DNA from: Phallusia fumigata
Taxonomy: Eukaryota; Chordata; Ascidiacea; Phlebobranchia; Ascidiidae
Direction: 5' to 3'
NCBI GenBank assembly: GCA_008931825.1
Contig: QXVZ01001034.1
Span: 372,001 to 436,000 of the forward strand
DNA length: 64,000 bases
Both the position numbers and the translations under genes were made by a program. The notes below the pieces were generated by a model, which saw only the letters and a list, made by a program, of their open reading frames with translations, made no database searches and was not told the DNA's origin. Of this stretch, positions 1-12,500 are shown one piece after another (position 1 is the first letter of the stretch; each line of letters opens with the position of its first letter).

Positions 1-184
1 TGTTTAACTATCAAAACTTCGCGTAACTACGCTTTGTTGAAGCGAGGAAGGGCCACATCTACAAGCTTGTTGTATGGTTGTTAAAAACTGGTTGACAATT
101 AAATTTATATTATTCCGCAAAACGCCAAAATACAATACTACAGAAACACTAAGGTTTGTATGACATTGAACTTGGCGTTTAAAT

Positions 185-482
185 CAGTGTTTCTCAACCG
201 GGATGCCGCGGCTCACTGCTGGGATGCCGTTTGCAGGGCTCAGGGATGCCGCGACCAATTTACTACAACTGTTTTTCCATTGAATTAAGTATTACCAGGT
301 GTAACGGTGAATAACGCTTATAAAATAGACTGACTTGATTGATGTCTGTATCGCTTTTAAATATAATGCAAAATAACAGTTTACTCCATACTGTTCTTTT
401 TGTAATTGCCACGTAAGCCGCTATAGGTGCCGCGATTCATTAGTCCCATCAAAGGGTGCCGCAAAAAGGTTGGGAACCACTG
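185..482. mobile_element. hAT-like MITE with perfect 8-bp target duplication
   Basis: Terminal inverted repeats CAGTGTTTCTCAACC (left) and GGTTGGGAACCACTG (right), flanked on both sides by GTTTAAAT (177-184 and 483-490). An 8-bp duplication with CAGTG..TTCTCAA ends is typical of hAT elements. It has no coding capacity. Related, more decayed copies are at 14713, 42446 and 52638. Confidence 0.85.
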
Positions 483-567
483 GTTTAAATACTTCCATGC
501 GAGAAGTATCGGTTTGGATAATTGATCAACAATTTCGTCCTATTAATTTTATGTTCCATCTCCATAC

Positions 568-3500
568 CTATCGTTGTCGCGGTCACGAGTGGAGAAAGCG
601 AAGTTTCGGTGGGGGGCAAGACCGTTACCGAGCATGCCGTCATAACTGTCGTACATCATCCGGTAGTTCTCACTTTCCGACTTAACACGAAAGTATCTGA
701 AAATAAATGGGAACAGAATGATAACCGGCCACTGCGGCCAGTCCTTCTTCGGTTTTTGTTCTTTTTCGGTGATGGATGCACTAAGACCTGAGTTTTAAAT
801 TTTATAATGCAGTTTTCACATTTTGGCAAGATTTGCAACTTTGATTTGAGTTCAACTGGGCTGGAGTAATATCGCATAGGCTTCTTACCCCAAAAAAAAA
901 CGTTTGAATGTTTTTGTCCAAGTAAGCCTCTCTACATGTACTTCGTTGCATGTTAGTTATATGGATTTTCAACGATTTGTCTTGTTCAAAAGAAATAATC
1001 TTGTGGACAGTTGGTGCACATGTCCAGACGGTTAAAATGACCCGTAGACCAGTAGACTTACGAAAACTTGCTGGATCAGTGTCGCTTAAACTCGCTTAAA
1101 CTTTCGATTATTAGAAATGATAAACTCACGTCCATACGCCCTTTAGTGTTTGATCATGCAGAAATTCGATTGTCACCTCCAGGTCGCAGTCGTACATGTA
1201 CGTCATCAAGTGTAAGTTTTCCAGCCCTTTCAACACACAATATGACGTCAACACTGTTTAAACGATGACGTCGGAAAACGCGTACATTGACCTCATATTG
1301 ATACCGCCGTTATTAGGTCCGAAGATATTTTACGTGTTAGTTAAGGGGATTTTCGCACAAGCAAGGGCTGAGAACAGACAAGTCAGCCATGGGGATACAT
1401 TCAAATCTGCCGCATATGGCGCTTCGCAGTCCATAATTCACACAAAATACCCATTATCGTAAACCAATGGTTCCCAATCTTTTTTGACGTATTTTTCCCT
1501 TTGCTTACTTTGAAACTTTTTGTACCCTCCCTATACTAGTCAAGAAGTGAGAGTAATATTGAAAGGTTTAAATTCGCTGATGTACCTAAACAGAAATACT
1601 ACACTTAACTATAAAGTGGAAATTCCTCCCCTTTACTCATAAAATTCCTCTCTGGGGAAAAGTTTCCCCGGGTTGGAAACCACTGTCGCAAACTAACGTA
1701 GGAGCACAGATTATCATTTTACATGTGATAAAACAAAATAAATATGATAAAACACAGATGGGCGATCCAGGATGATCACGTGTTTTGTAGAATCAGGACC
1801 GAAAAGTTTTAGCTTTCATGGGAAGTTACTGCTCCCATTTACTCGCTGATTTTTAAGCACCGTTATGTAAGACGTTTTGCTATATGTTCGAGAAAATCCT
1901 ATTTCGTATAAATCATCCATTTTCACCTGTCCAGAACTCTCCTTGTCTGTTGCCGAATCCGCTTTTATATTGCTCCCAGTCTCGATCAAAATTCACTGAA
2001 CCGTCGAACCTTCGCTGAAAGGTCTACAAAGATCAAACTCAAGTGTTTTTCGACGCTAATGTTTTAAACAGAAAATAAAGAGAGAGAAAATAAAGATTGG
2101 AATTTTTTACAAAAAATGGAGAATTTTTCAACAACCTTTGACGCACATAACGCTAACGCGTATTTTTTAAATTGCCCTACACGTAATGTTTACATATTTT
2201 ATGTATTTGTGTTTACCTCTTCAATTCCGTTATACGATGGAACGAAGTCAAAGATGTTGCAGTCATCCGTTTTACAGCAATGGAAGCACAGACGATTCTG
2301 AATTGAAATCAAATTAAACAATGCCAAGCCTTTACGAAGTCTGGCACTAATCGTTTAGGACGTTCATTATATAGCTTGAAGCACACAATAATGCAAAAAA
2401 AACATAAAACCCATAGCAGACAACAAAGTCAAAATGTGGTGGGTTTTAATACAGCTATTTATGTTATTGAGTGGGAGAAGTGTGTCGGAATTTGAAGCAG
2501 AACACGACGAGCTTAATTATTTGATAGTTGTAGAAATATCTGAAAACCGCTTTCAAACAAATTTAACAGTGCTTTACGGACATTTGATTTCCAGGGCAAT
2601 TGCACATCAAATTGGCCCAAATTATTTGCATAACGGTTCCTGCATTTTGTTTCGATTACTTGCTGTCCCATCAAAATTAACTCAGTTTCACTTTACTCGA
2701 TTACAATTCAGCAATACTATGTGTGTGCCAAACGTCTATAGTTTCTTGTCATATCACATAGCAGCGAGTTGGTGCCACGAAGAAAGTTGCAAAGTTGAAA
2801 GAACATATTAGTAATCACGCGATATATCATCGACTATGAGAGACAGGTGACGCATTACGGACACCCAAAAATGCTCAAAATGATTTAGCTTGAAATATAA
2901 GTAAATGTATCTATACTCATCCACAATTATCTTCTTTTTACTTAACTAAACCATGATTTTTGTCCACAGCTCTCAGAAAACAAAATCCCCCATGCTCAAG
3001 AAACGTTTTCTCCGAAGCAAAAATGAAACTTACGTTTGTGCTTATAGCGTTCTCCGAGTAACAGCTATATTCGTTGACACCGGCGCTACCCCGACAACCC
3101 TTCCAGTTCTGACAAACTTTCTCTATCGTTTTTCTTCCGTCTTCGTGGATTTCCCACTTCGTCTGGCAAGTGTTCTGCAAATATTTAAAAATAATTTTAA
3201 CCAGAAGCACAAAGTATCAAGATTAGACCATCCAAGAATTTGGCGTCACCGCCAAGATGGCCGTGTGGTTAGCGCGACCGCCTTGTACTCGCAAGGTTGT
3301 GGGTTCTAATCCTGTCTCGGTGACTTGTGTTCTCATGAGCAAGAAAGTTGTTGCTCCGAATGGAATCGATGGATGATTGAGCCAAAAGGGAACAGCTTCA
3401 AAATCAGAAAAAAAACAGTTACAAAATGAATTAATGGAACTGCTATAAGGTAGGCAGCTCGACGGTTGCCTTGTTGCAAGCACAACGCATTCAGGCACTT

Positions 3501-4211
3501 TTGTGAGGATAAAAGTAAAACAAATAAACATTACATTTTTCCAACGGTCAGATTATGCAAGTTTGGTTTAAAGCTCCAGGCTTAATATCCTGGTTGTTGA
3601 CGAAAATATTCCAAAGTTAGCTGACAAGTGATTTGCGACATTTTTTTTGTTAGCCATGAAGCACTTAATTATCCCTTTGAGTCATCACAAGGTAACGTAT
3701 AACAGTACCTCTGACAATGAGCATTCGACGGTCCGGAAATCATCAGGTCGGTCATTAATCCTCCGACCAACTTCGCATCTCAGATTTCCGTATCGACTGT
3801 TTTCTGTAAGTAAAAGCAAATGGGGTGAAATATTTTGTTTGATCTGATTTTTATAGTGACCGACAATCGAGCAGGTGATCATGATACTAGTCCTGTACAG
3901 ATACTCGGTCACAGCCGAAAATCGAGTCATCTTGACTTTGGTTGGGTAAACATAAGTCAAACTAACCCAGTTTTTATGAGTTGGGCAACCAACCATGTTG
4001 CACATAGCGGGTGGAGTACCTTTTCATAAAATATCTAGACAAATATACCTCTAAACCGCTCAACGCTTGTCTGTCATTTTCGCACACAAAGAAGGTCCCG
4101 CATTAAGAAACTGTTTAAGATTGGATTTGCAAACGTAAGGACTGCCTTACCTGAAAAAATAGTTTGGGCAAAACATGCCAATAGGAAAATAAGTATGTTC
4201 ATGTCCTTCAT
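568..4211 (-). CDS. Secreted Ly6/uPAR domain plus fibrinogen-related domain protein, 3' end off window
   Basis: Seven coding exons on the minus strand: 4151-4211, 3709-3803, 3034-3174, 2217-2297, 1927-2014, 1130-1226, 568-696. All have usable splice sites and matching phases (1,0,0,0,1,2,2), giving 230 residues before the left edge. Residues 1-20 are a signal peptide ([20 protein letters not shown]). Residues about 29-113 carry ten cysteines and end in HCCKTDDCN, the CC-x3-DxCN signature of the Ly6/uPAR three-finger fold. From residue 127 the protein reads [20 protein letters not shown], then [13 protein letters not shown] and FSTRDRDND, the P subdomain of a fibrinogen-related domain. The FReD A subdomain (up to GGGWTV) is absent, and the 202-base intron between the two domains shows no exon for it. 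The final FReD exons with the calcium/ligand pocket would lie left of base 1. By family it is an extracellular recognition protein; ligand unknown. The alternative is two genes wrongly joined, but the in-phase junction argues for one. Confidence 0.75.
1465..1685. mobile_element. hAT-like MITE, second family
   Basis: Ends CAATGGTTCCCAATC and GGTTGGAAACCACTG, flanked by TCGTAAAC (1457-1464) and TCGCAAAC (1686-1693), an 8-bp target duplication with one mismatch. Its interior matches the copy at 21391-21769 (shared segments such as TTGAAACTTTTT and GAAATACTACACTTA). It lies in an intron of the Ly6-FReD gene. Confidence 0.75.
2434..2811 (+). CDS. Unrecognised single-exon ORF with signal-peptide-like start
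   Basis: This 125-codon plus-strand ORF lies wholly inside the 736-base intron between Ly6-FReD exons 3 and 4 on the opposite strand. It begins [18 protein letters not shown], which resembles a secretory signal, followed by a mixed sequence with five cysteines and two N-glycosylation sequons (NLT, NGS). I do not recognise a family. An ORF this long in AT-rich intronic DNA is mildly unusual but could be chance. No clear promoter or poly(A) signal was seen. Confidence 0.2.
   Translation: MWWVLIQLFMLLSGRSVSEFEAEHDELNYLIVVEISENRFQTNLTVLYGHLISRAIAHQIGPNYLHNGSCILFRLLAVPSKLTQFHFTRLQFSNTMCVPNVYSFLSYHIAASWCHEESCKVERTY
3246..3532 (+). repeat. tRNA-derived SINE, family copy 1
   Basis: A tRNA-like head with box A-like TGGTTAGCGCG and box B-like GGTTCTAATCC is followed by a body containing GAGCAAGAAA and GGAACTGCTATAAGG and a tail ending in AAACAAATAAACA. 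The same structure recurs at 37686, 38724, 58490 and, in part, 35728 and 47791. It sits in an intron of the Ly6-FReD gene, antisense to it. Confidence 0.8.
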
Positions 4212-5024
4212 GCTTTACGATTCGTTAAAAAAACTAATCTGAAAAAAAGGTTTACAGAAACTGCAAACAAATTACATTAAAATAATCTTTTCTAACGCTT
4301 CTGCTTACAGGTGTAAATTTATAGCTTATCACATTCTACAAATATTTAGGACAAAATATGCGTATCTGCACAAAATGAAAACAACATCATAATACTTTTT
4401 TCCCCTTATTTGCTGACATGAAACACTTACATAACCACTCTCCTATTGCCACAAATGCGAAAAAATTGTGGTGCAACATCGATTCATCAACAGCTTGATG
4501 ATATCGAAATAACATCAGTCATTGACATCCACAAGTTTCTCATTTCCTACGATGATTTTCGACCAATTATATTTCGCCTACTAAACATTGGTTGCTGACA
4601 CAACACTCTGCGAATAACAAAAAACTCGTGTGCAATAGTATATCGCGGATCAAGTTTTACTCAGGTAATAATAGATACCAGAGAAAACGAAAAAACAAAC
4701 TACTATATTGAAATGGAACTGTTGCAAACAAAATAAACTATGAAACGTGGTCAAGTTATGTTAACGTTTCAGGGCATTTTCAGGGTCTTACTGTGCATCC
4801 ATAAACAGTAACAGATAAAGACAATTCAATTTGCAGCATATCCAATTTGATTAACGGCATATGGTTATTGGTTGCCTGCAGCTAAACCATTGTCATCCCG
4901 GTCTGCTATGTTGTGCTTTCAACATCAAGGCCCAGGGACTCGACTTCAAAGATTCAAAGAAAGGGACATAAAGCGGACGAATTTGGAGCTTAAGCAATGC
5001 GACAATAAATGATAAACAAGACTT
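4212..5024. other. Intergenic, no gene seen
   Basis: This AT-rich stretch separates the start of the Ly6-FReD gene from the 3' end of the P450 gene. I see no exon with splice sites and no repeat family seen elsewhere in the window. It should contain the Ly6-FReD promoter and the P450 3' UTR. Confidence 0.5.
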
Positions 5025-8000
5025 CTAACAACTCCTTCGTTCCAGAACAACTTCAAATTCCTTAGGTCCGTAAAACAGTGTGCTAGTATAAGCGTCATGC
5101 ATACTGGGTAGGTTCCTGCAATCTCCCGGGTGAAACTTAAACGTTTGCAACAACTTTGTGAACAAAACAAACATTTCGAGTCTAGCCAGACTTTCTCCTA
5201 TACACGTGCGGGGGCCAACACCGAAAGAAGAGAGTTTCTTCTTCGTGTCGAAGGATCCGTCTTCACGCAGGAACCGCTGGGGGCGGAAGAGATGAGGTTC
5301 GGGCCATGTGTTGGGGTCGTGGTGAGCGGCGTAAATGTTCGAGAACACCTGAGTTTGTTCTTCGCGGTTACCAAAGGTTTTAAATTAAAGCAGCTTCGAC
5401 TAGTCGGTACCTCTTTTAAAGCCACCAACCGGCTCTCGTAATCCCTTCACAATTTCCCGAAAGCAATTATTCTTTGTTTAGATGTTATAGATGTAATGTA
5501 GTATTTGTAAAATTACCCCTAATAATTCAGTAGTCTCGCACACCAAGAAGCGAATCTCGTACGCCTTACGGGTACCTCTGAATAAGAACCCCTGTCTTAA
5601 CCTATTGTACACGATTTGGGGCATTGCTGCTCCAAACGAACATTACTTGTTTTGCGAACTTGCGCCGGCTAGGTTCTACCACTGGACCTTACTTTAGGTT
5701 TGGATGCATTCCTTACCGTCGTGCCTTTGGGAATAACGAATTCATCCACATTCACGGTGTTGGTGACTTTGTGCGGGACACTAAACGGGCCCACGGGACG
5801 ATATCGGAGAACTTCACTGATGAAAGAGTTAACACATGGCATGTCCCACTTCATTGATGCGGTCACATTTCCTCTGTTGTCTAAACAAGTCAAACCTTTG
5901 TTTTTTTGCTCCTGGAAACAACCAGGACAAATATACAATTTCCCTTGAGAACTTTTTGCCGTGGCAATGCTATAATTTTTGCCAGTGTATGTGGTTCAAA
6001 CACTTTTTTACATTACACTTTTAAATATCTATTACAGCAAAACTTGCTTGCTTTTTGGATTAAATAAAACGAATGATTTCTGATGTTCCATTGTGGTGTA
6101 AAATTCTGACCTCTTGTGTTTGCTTTTTATGACACTGCCCCGCTCCAATCGACTACAAAACTGCCATAAATATTTATAAACTACTGTTACAAAAAATTTC
6201 AGCCCTATTGCATTAGGGAAACAATGGAAAGACCTAAAACAAATATTTAACCACCCTGTCCACTAGGAATAAAAATACAAATAACAATACCAAGCATGTT
6301 GTTAATTTCCTGAATCATATCCTTTTTCAGGTGGGGATAATGCAGAAGTGCAAGAATACACCATGAGAGGGTGATGCTAGTGGTCTCAGTTCCAGCAATA
6401 AACAAGCCCCTGCTGTACATGATCAGCTGTTTCCTCTACATAGCAATACCGGGTACAGGAAATTGAAAGTACACAAAATTACATGCAGTGTGCAAATAAA
6501 AATACAGCTAAACATAACCTGATACACACATTTTGTAGTTGCGGAATCTTTTTGACTAGATTTCAGCAGCCAATGACAAGGTTCAAGCATTTTCCAACAG
6601 AAAGTTTAAATTGCTTTACAAGAGTCAATGTATGAAATGAAACATACCGTAAAACTAGTATTGCCTTCTGTATTCTCCTGCTGCTGTTCAAAAAGAAACT
6701 CATCAATAAAGTCTTTCCGATTATTTGTATCAAACTTGTTTTCATGCTCATTAATGATTTTATCAAATGCATCTAAGTTAAATAAACAAATGAAACCAGT
6801 GATTTAGTGATTACAAAATATTGCCCCGACCATAGACAACTTGTTGCATTTTCAAATATTTTTTGAAGGCAATTGAAAAAGGAGGAAGATGGTGCAGTGC
6901 ATTGAAAAACACACAAAGAAGTAGAATTCCATCCTTTTGGTTGCTCTTCTCACTAAAACCAAACAGATCCAAATATGAGGACTAGGGTAAAAAGGCTTAG
7001 ACTTAATCACAACAGTTTGACCAGTTGATTAATACAGTAATTTTGGATTGTCACTCTGTACAAGTGACAACAATACAACACCCATGTGTGACTGCTTAAT
7101 GGTTTATAAATGCTGTCATACATTTATTTGATGATACAGGTCTACCACCAACCTTGATTTGCCACAGGTGCAACAGTTTATTTAATTTAATTTCAGGTCA
7201 GCACTGCTACACAAGTTCCCCCAAAAATGCAAGGTTGGCAAGGTGCAAAACTATTACCCCATGTACTTTAATATTGAAACCCTACAATCCATGTTGCACC
7301 AATCCTATTTTTCCGGTAAATTGACCAGGTATAGATTGCATACCACATATTTTTGACCCTAGGTGTTCCAATGAATGGTTGGTCAGCCTGCTGCATCATA
7401 TATATATACAAGACACCCAGTAACATTTTAGAATATAAACTCAAACAGATTGCTTTAACGGAACTTACATCAATGCTGTAATGTTTTCGGAGGAATTGTC
7501 TTCATAATCATACCTTGTATTGCAAACAAGCCTTGCCACAACATTTGCTGCAAATCTTTTAAAATAAATCTGCAACAGCAAAAGTTACCTTGTCTATCAA
7601 GCAAAAAGTTGTACATGGTTTTGCCTGTCACTCACAGCAATGTTAATTGAAGTGCCAACTTTGCTTGATAAAAAATCTAGAAAGAGATCGGCTTCCTCAT
7701 TCACAGCTTCTCCCATTGGTTTTCCGCCAAAAAATGATCTGAAACAATAAATGCTATGATTAAATTCTGAAACAAAATTATTGAAATTTTGTGTTTTTAG
7801 AAGATTTTTTTTGATTTGAAACAAATGCTAATGTAGGTGACACAGAAGCAGGGCTGTTACTGTTAGTTAAAATATTATTTGACAGAATAGTTGTAGTATT
7901 ATTGCATTTTCTTATCTATCTATTTTATAGCCAGAAAATGGCTGAGGTGTTTGCACAGCATCAAAACTGCTACGAGTTTGATCACAAACATCTAAATTAT

Positions 8001-8875
8001 GGGAGTAAAATCACACAAAGAAATCCAATAACACTTATACATTGCTTACTGTCTCATTGTTTTCAAACCAAAGTGTTTTTGTAATTTAAAGTCGTCACTG
8101 TAGTCTTTTGACGTTATGCCGAAGTTTCCATCCACTTCATAAAATAAACCTTCAGATGGTCTTCCGGAGACAGATGAGCTATGTTTAACAAATACCTACA
8201 GTAAAACAGTCTGGATAAATGTACAGTAAGTATTTGCTTTTTTGGTTTCTTTTCTGTTTGTTTGTTATTTTATTCTCAGTGGGAACACCAATGTATCGTA
8301 CAAATCTGCTATTTGAGTTACCTGTCCTACTGGAATTTCATTTATTAGTTTTTTTGGTAGTTTTCTATTATTTTTGGAAATTGACTCTTGACAAGTTTTG
8401 ACTTGTTGGGTTAAACTGGGTTGAGGCAATGTCACTCAAGTTTTGTACAAATAAAAACACAACAGAACAAAATAAGAATAAAAGACTACAAACTTGTGTG
8501 CACAAGGCAGCCAGTTAACCACTCTGCCTTTTTGGTGATAAAATCCTAAATATGTTTTAAAAAATTCTGGTTTGCAACTGAACAGATTTGTTGATTTTAA
8601 CTCACTTTGTAAATAGCATCTGCAGTGTTCAAGAACACAACATCTTCTCTCCCAAGTCGAGCTGACATAATTGCTCCATACTTTCTTTCACTCCAATCCT
8701 TTACTGCTTGTTGGAGGTTTCCATCAATGAAAGGAAGGACACCTAAAAATGGAATACCTATGGGCCCAGGAGGGAATTTTCGGTGCGGTTTCTTCCTCCA
8801 TACGTATAACAAAGCCGTTGTTAAAATAACTGTACAGACTGCAATCAATTGTAAGTTTGCCATTTCTAACTGCAT
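5025..8875 (-). CDS. Cytochrome P450, CYP2-like microsomal monooxygenase
   Basis: Nine exons on the minus strand: 8606-8875, 8050-8195, 7636-7738, 7469-7569, 6831-6952, 6648-6772, 6291-6435, 5717-5880, 5025-5348. Phases all close to give 499 residues, the usual length for the family. Visible parts are an N-terminal membrane anchor (about 9-25), the proline hinge FPPGPIGIP, a VSGRPSEG substrate-recognition region, the I-helix AGTETTS (303-309), the K-helix ExxR as EVLR (360-363), and the heme loop FGVGPRTCIGE with cysteine ligand C441. By family it is an ER-bound, NADPH-P450-reductase-dependent monooxygenase; substrate unknown. No inactivating change is seen. The start is the first ATG of exon 1; a second ATG four codons later is also possible. 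The start faces NUP160 across 648 bases. A finer subfamily cannot be assigned by eye. Confidence 0.95.
8490..8545 (-). repeat. SINE head fragment
   Basis: On the minus strand this reads AGAGTGGTTAACTGGCTGCC, the tRNA-like 5' part of the SINE family, without a clear box B. It lies in P450 intron 1. Confidence 0.4.
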
Positions 8876-9523
8876 TCAAGTAAAGTTTATTAGATTTATA
8901 AACCAGTCCTGCCTGTGTATTTTAATAAAATCATCTATGTACACAAACGATTTGTGATTACGCAAATTATAAAAACAAACTCCTAAAATGATGATATTCA
9001 ACAAACGAAGAGAAGGTAATCGTAATCATCGTTTGTTATGTTGGGTATTCCCCAATTTGTAAAGTACCTTTACTGCCAACCAAAGCCAGCATATTATAGG
9101 CTCTGTGCCAACTAAACGTAAAAATTAAAGAAACAAAAAATGTAATTTAGAAAAAAATATTGTTGCAGTCTCAATAAAAGTTGCATCCGAAAAAAAAATA
9201 TCCAACCGGTCAAAATATATGGAACGAAATTAAACTTTCCCATGCAAAAGTGACAATAGAAGTTTATATTTTTAGGTATTTTGCAAATAAGGTATGAATT
9301 TGACGACCAAACAAACCAATCGTCGTAATTTTGTTTTACATTGTTTTGAGGCTGTTTATTAAAGGTTAATGGGTTAATGAAATAAGGTTTCCTCATCACA
9401 TTTTTAAAATCGATGCAGCTTTAGTTGAGTGGATGAGTGCAAATAGAAATGCACGACAACATCTACTTTAGCAACAAGAGCGGTAAAATGGAAAAACGTT
9501 GACAGAAGTTAGGTTGATCAAAA
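8876..9523. promoter_or_regulatory. Shared upstream region between P450 and NUP160
   Basis: The 648 bases between two divergent start codons must hold both 5' UTRs and both core promoters. The stretch is AT-rich and no specific factor site can be called by eye. Confidence 0.5.
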
Positions 9524-12500
9524 ATGGCGTTTTTGGATGCGAAAAAGAACGCAAACCTTCTCTTTTTGGAAGTTTCAGCTCATTTTCCAAATGCAGTTGG
9601 TAAAAGGACACACGAGATTTTTGTCAACGAAGGTAAAACGTGATTAAAATTCAGAAAATAAATCGTGTAATGGTGCAGTGAAATAAATCGGTAGCTTCGT
9701 AGCAAAATAAACCACCTCTGGTACATACTTTTTTAATTATAGGTGATCAGGATGATACGAAGTTGTCCGAGTGCTGTACTTATCCAGATTCTGGTGGAGG
9801 TCAAAAAATTCCTGTATTAAACACCAACATCACACGGACATTATACTGGTAGAAACTATTACTTTTTTTGATTTGATTTATATTGTAGGGTGGGTATGTG
9901 TTTTATTTGTTCTTTATGTGCAAATGTACTATTCATTTTAACTGATCACATATTGCCTGATATTCAAACGGTCTGTTTAGGCGCACACATTCTAATGTTC
10001 TGGAATTGTTTGAATATTCCTTCAACTCCAACCTGCAACACAATCACTATGAAGTTCTTTTCCAAAACTCAAAAGTTTTACCAGGTAACATGCAAAATAT
10101 AAAGGTTTTCAAAAATTGATTCTTTTACCTCCATACACCTCCAATATGTTGCACACAAGAAATACTATATTCGTTCTTTATCATCAGGAGTACAGATGTT
10201 TTGCAGTGGTGGTCAAGTTATAGTGCTGTTTGCTACCATACATGCTACTCACAGAGTAGTTCTCAATGCACCACACATCAGAAATAAGGTACATAAAAAT
10301 TGTGTTTGTATAATTGTCAACAGATAAAACATTTTTATTTGAAATTTATGTACATAACAGTTATATATGTCTTTGTAATTTTGGAACAGAAATGGGAGTT
10401 TTTTAAGTTTTTTAGGTTAAAATGGAACCATACATCAGAAAAATGACCCATAGAAAACTTTTCTATCTCTTTATTTTTTCTACCACATGACCTCATTTGC
10501 CTCATTTAACCTGTAGGCAATTTTTACTTTAGTCTGTAGAGAAAATTCATTTGGGAATTTTGGCAGATTCAAAGATAAAAAGCTTTTTTTAAACACTAAG
10601 ATGTTTTGTTTTGTTCAACAGGATAGGTCCATTTTGCAAGGATTGTCTGCTACCAATTTTGAGGATGAAAACAACACATTTTATTTTGCACAACCTGAGC
10701 AATTTGGATACATGACCAGCGGGTTAACAGGGAGTCAAACTGCAAGACAGCAACCCGGTGCCATTTTCACGCTGGTTGGCGCAGCTGGTAACCTTGCCAT
10801 TGTAAAGATGCCACACAAAGGTAAAGTTGATTTTTTTTACATTACATAAAAACTTTTTATGCGTCGACTTCAGGAAAAATATTTGTAAAAAAAAGGGAAT
10901 TTTTTGGCTTTTTGCTAGCTTTTAAACCAATTGTGTTTTACATTTTGAAGCCTACTATCTAATAAATCTGTTTTATCTAATAGGCCAAGCCACAATGCTA
11001 CAAATGAACCGTGCATCAAGAATGTCGAGAATTTGGTCCGGCATCAATCCATGGGCAGGGAGCGGCTCTGAGGAGACACCTTGTGGACTACAGCTTGTAT
11101 GTTTAAACACAGGAAATCCGAAAGTTGTTGGAGTTTGCAAAGACCACAAAATCAGAGTGTGGTCATGTAAGGTACATTGTCATTTGTCCAACACATACAT
11201 AAAATTTCCGTTGTTTTAACTTTTTTTTTGGTGTTTTACAAAAAATGGTTTACTTTGTTGCTAAATTGTTGCAACATTTTTAAAACTTACCGTAAGTACT
11301 GATTGTTTTATTTACATTAATGTATCTTTGCTCTATGGTGATTCATATCATGTTTTTAACCTTGAGTGTTGCTGTAAAAAATTAAAAATCAAAAAGAAAC
11401 ATATTTTTAGTGTTTTTTGGTGTTGGGAATAGCGCACAATAGTCTTTTCCCAACACGGTCTGAAAGAATCGCGTTAAATTAGTTTTAATGCTTGGTTAAT
11501 TAACAATGCTGTAAAATTAGGTGGTTTAACTTTAAGAATCGCGTTTAAATATTGTGATCTTGTGAATAAGAGAAGAGTTGTTTTGTCCAATACCCTAAAT
11601 ATAACTATAACATATCTTTTACTTGGCAGACTTTGGACTGTGTTGAACAATTTGATTTGAAGCCCTATCTGCAAGATGTCACACAAGCACTGGATGGAAG
11701 TAAATAATTGTTGAATTGTAAAAAATATGTGCTGTTTTTTATCGAATATATTATATATGTGCCTGATTTTTTATTTCTGAGATAAAAACTTCTTTGACTT
11801 TTGTACAGATTCCAGTCATAGGATCTGTGTAACTTTCAATGATGCTGATGACATGTGGATTTTGTCTGTTTGTATTGCATGCGATCACGGGCCACAGTTT
11901 TATATATTTGAGGTAGCTTGTCTCGAATATTTTTTGTCTTGTGAACTAACCGATAAGGGTGAGCAATTATTCATGTAATTACCATTGGGATGAAGCATTG
12001 ATGGCGTATGTGTGTCCTGCTGTGATTTAGTTTGACCATTCAGTGTTCAGCACTAAGCCCTTAAGACTTGAAAGATCCTTGTTCAGTTTTTAGTAACTTA
12101 CCATACAAAAAAAATCCTCATATAATTTCTAGTGACCATAAAAATTGAGGCTATTTGTAGGCATCACAAGATATATCAGCAATCGATCACATATCAACAA
12201 TTGATTTTATTCCCGATGGCACGGCACTCCAACCTCAACTGATTGACTTCAAAGTGACACCTAACAACCACTTGTGGGCGCTGTTGCTTGACAGCGAGGA
12301 CCAGATGACATTAGCCGTCTGTGAAATGGAGACGGTGATTTGGCATGAGGTGGCACTAAGCACGCTACCACTAACTGAGGTAAAATATTCATTTGCACAA
12401 AATATTTGATTGTGTTGGCTCGGTAACATCTTCTTGTCTGAAGGTTCACAATTATACTATTGCAAAGACAAATGATCACAGGCGTTAGGTCAATTAGGTA

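Noticed and set aside
3246-3320. Possible tRNA gene
   Set aside because: Box A and B are present, but the cloverleaf is not intact and the unit continues into a body and tail repeated at several other sites, so it is a SINE.
5130-5441. Plus-strand ORF opposite the P450 heme exon
   Set aside because: It is the antisense shadow of the exon carrying FGVGPRTCIGE, without its own splice or family support.
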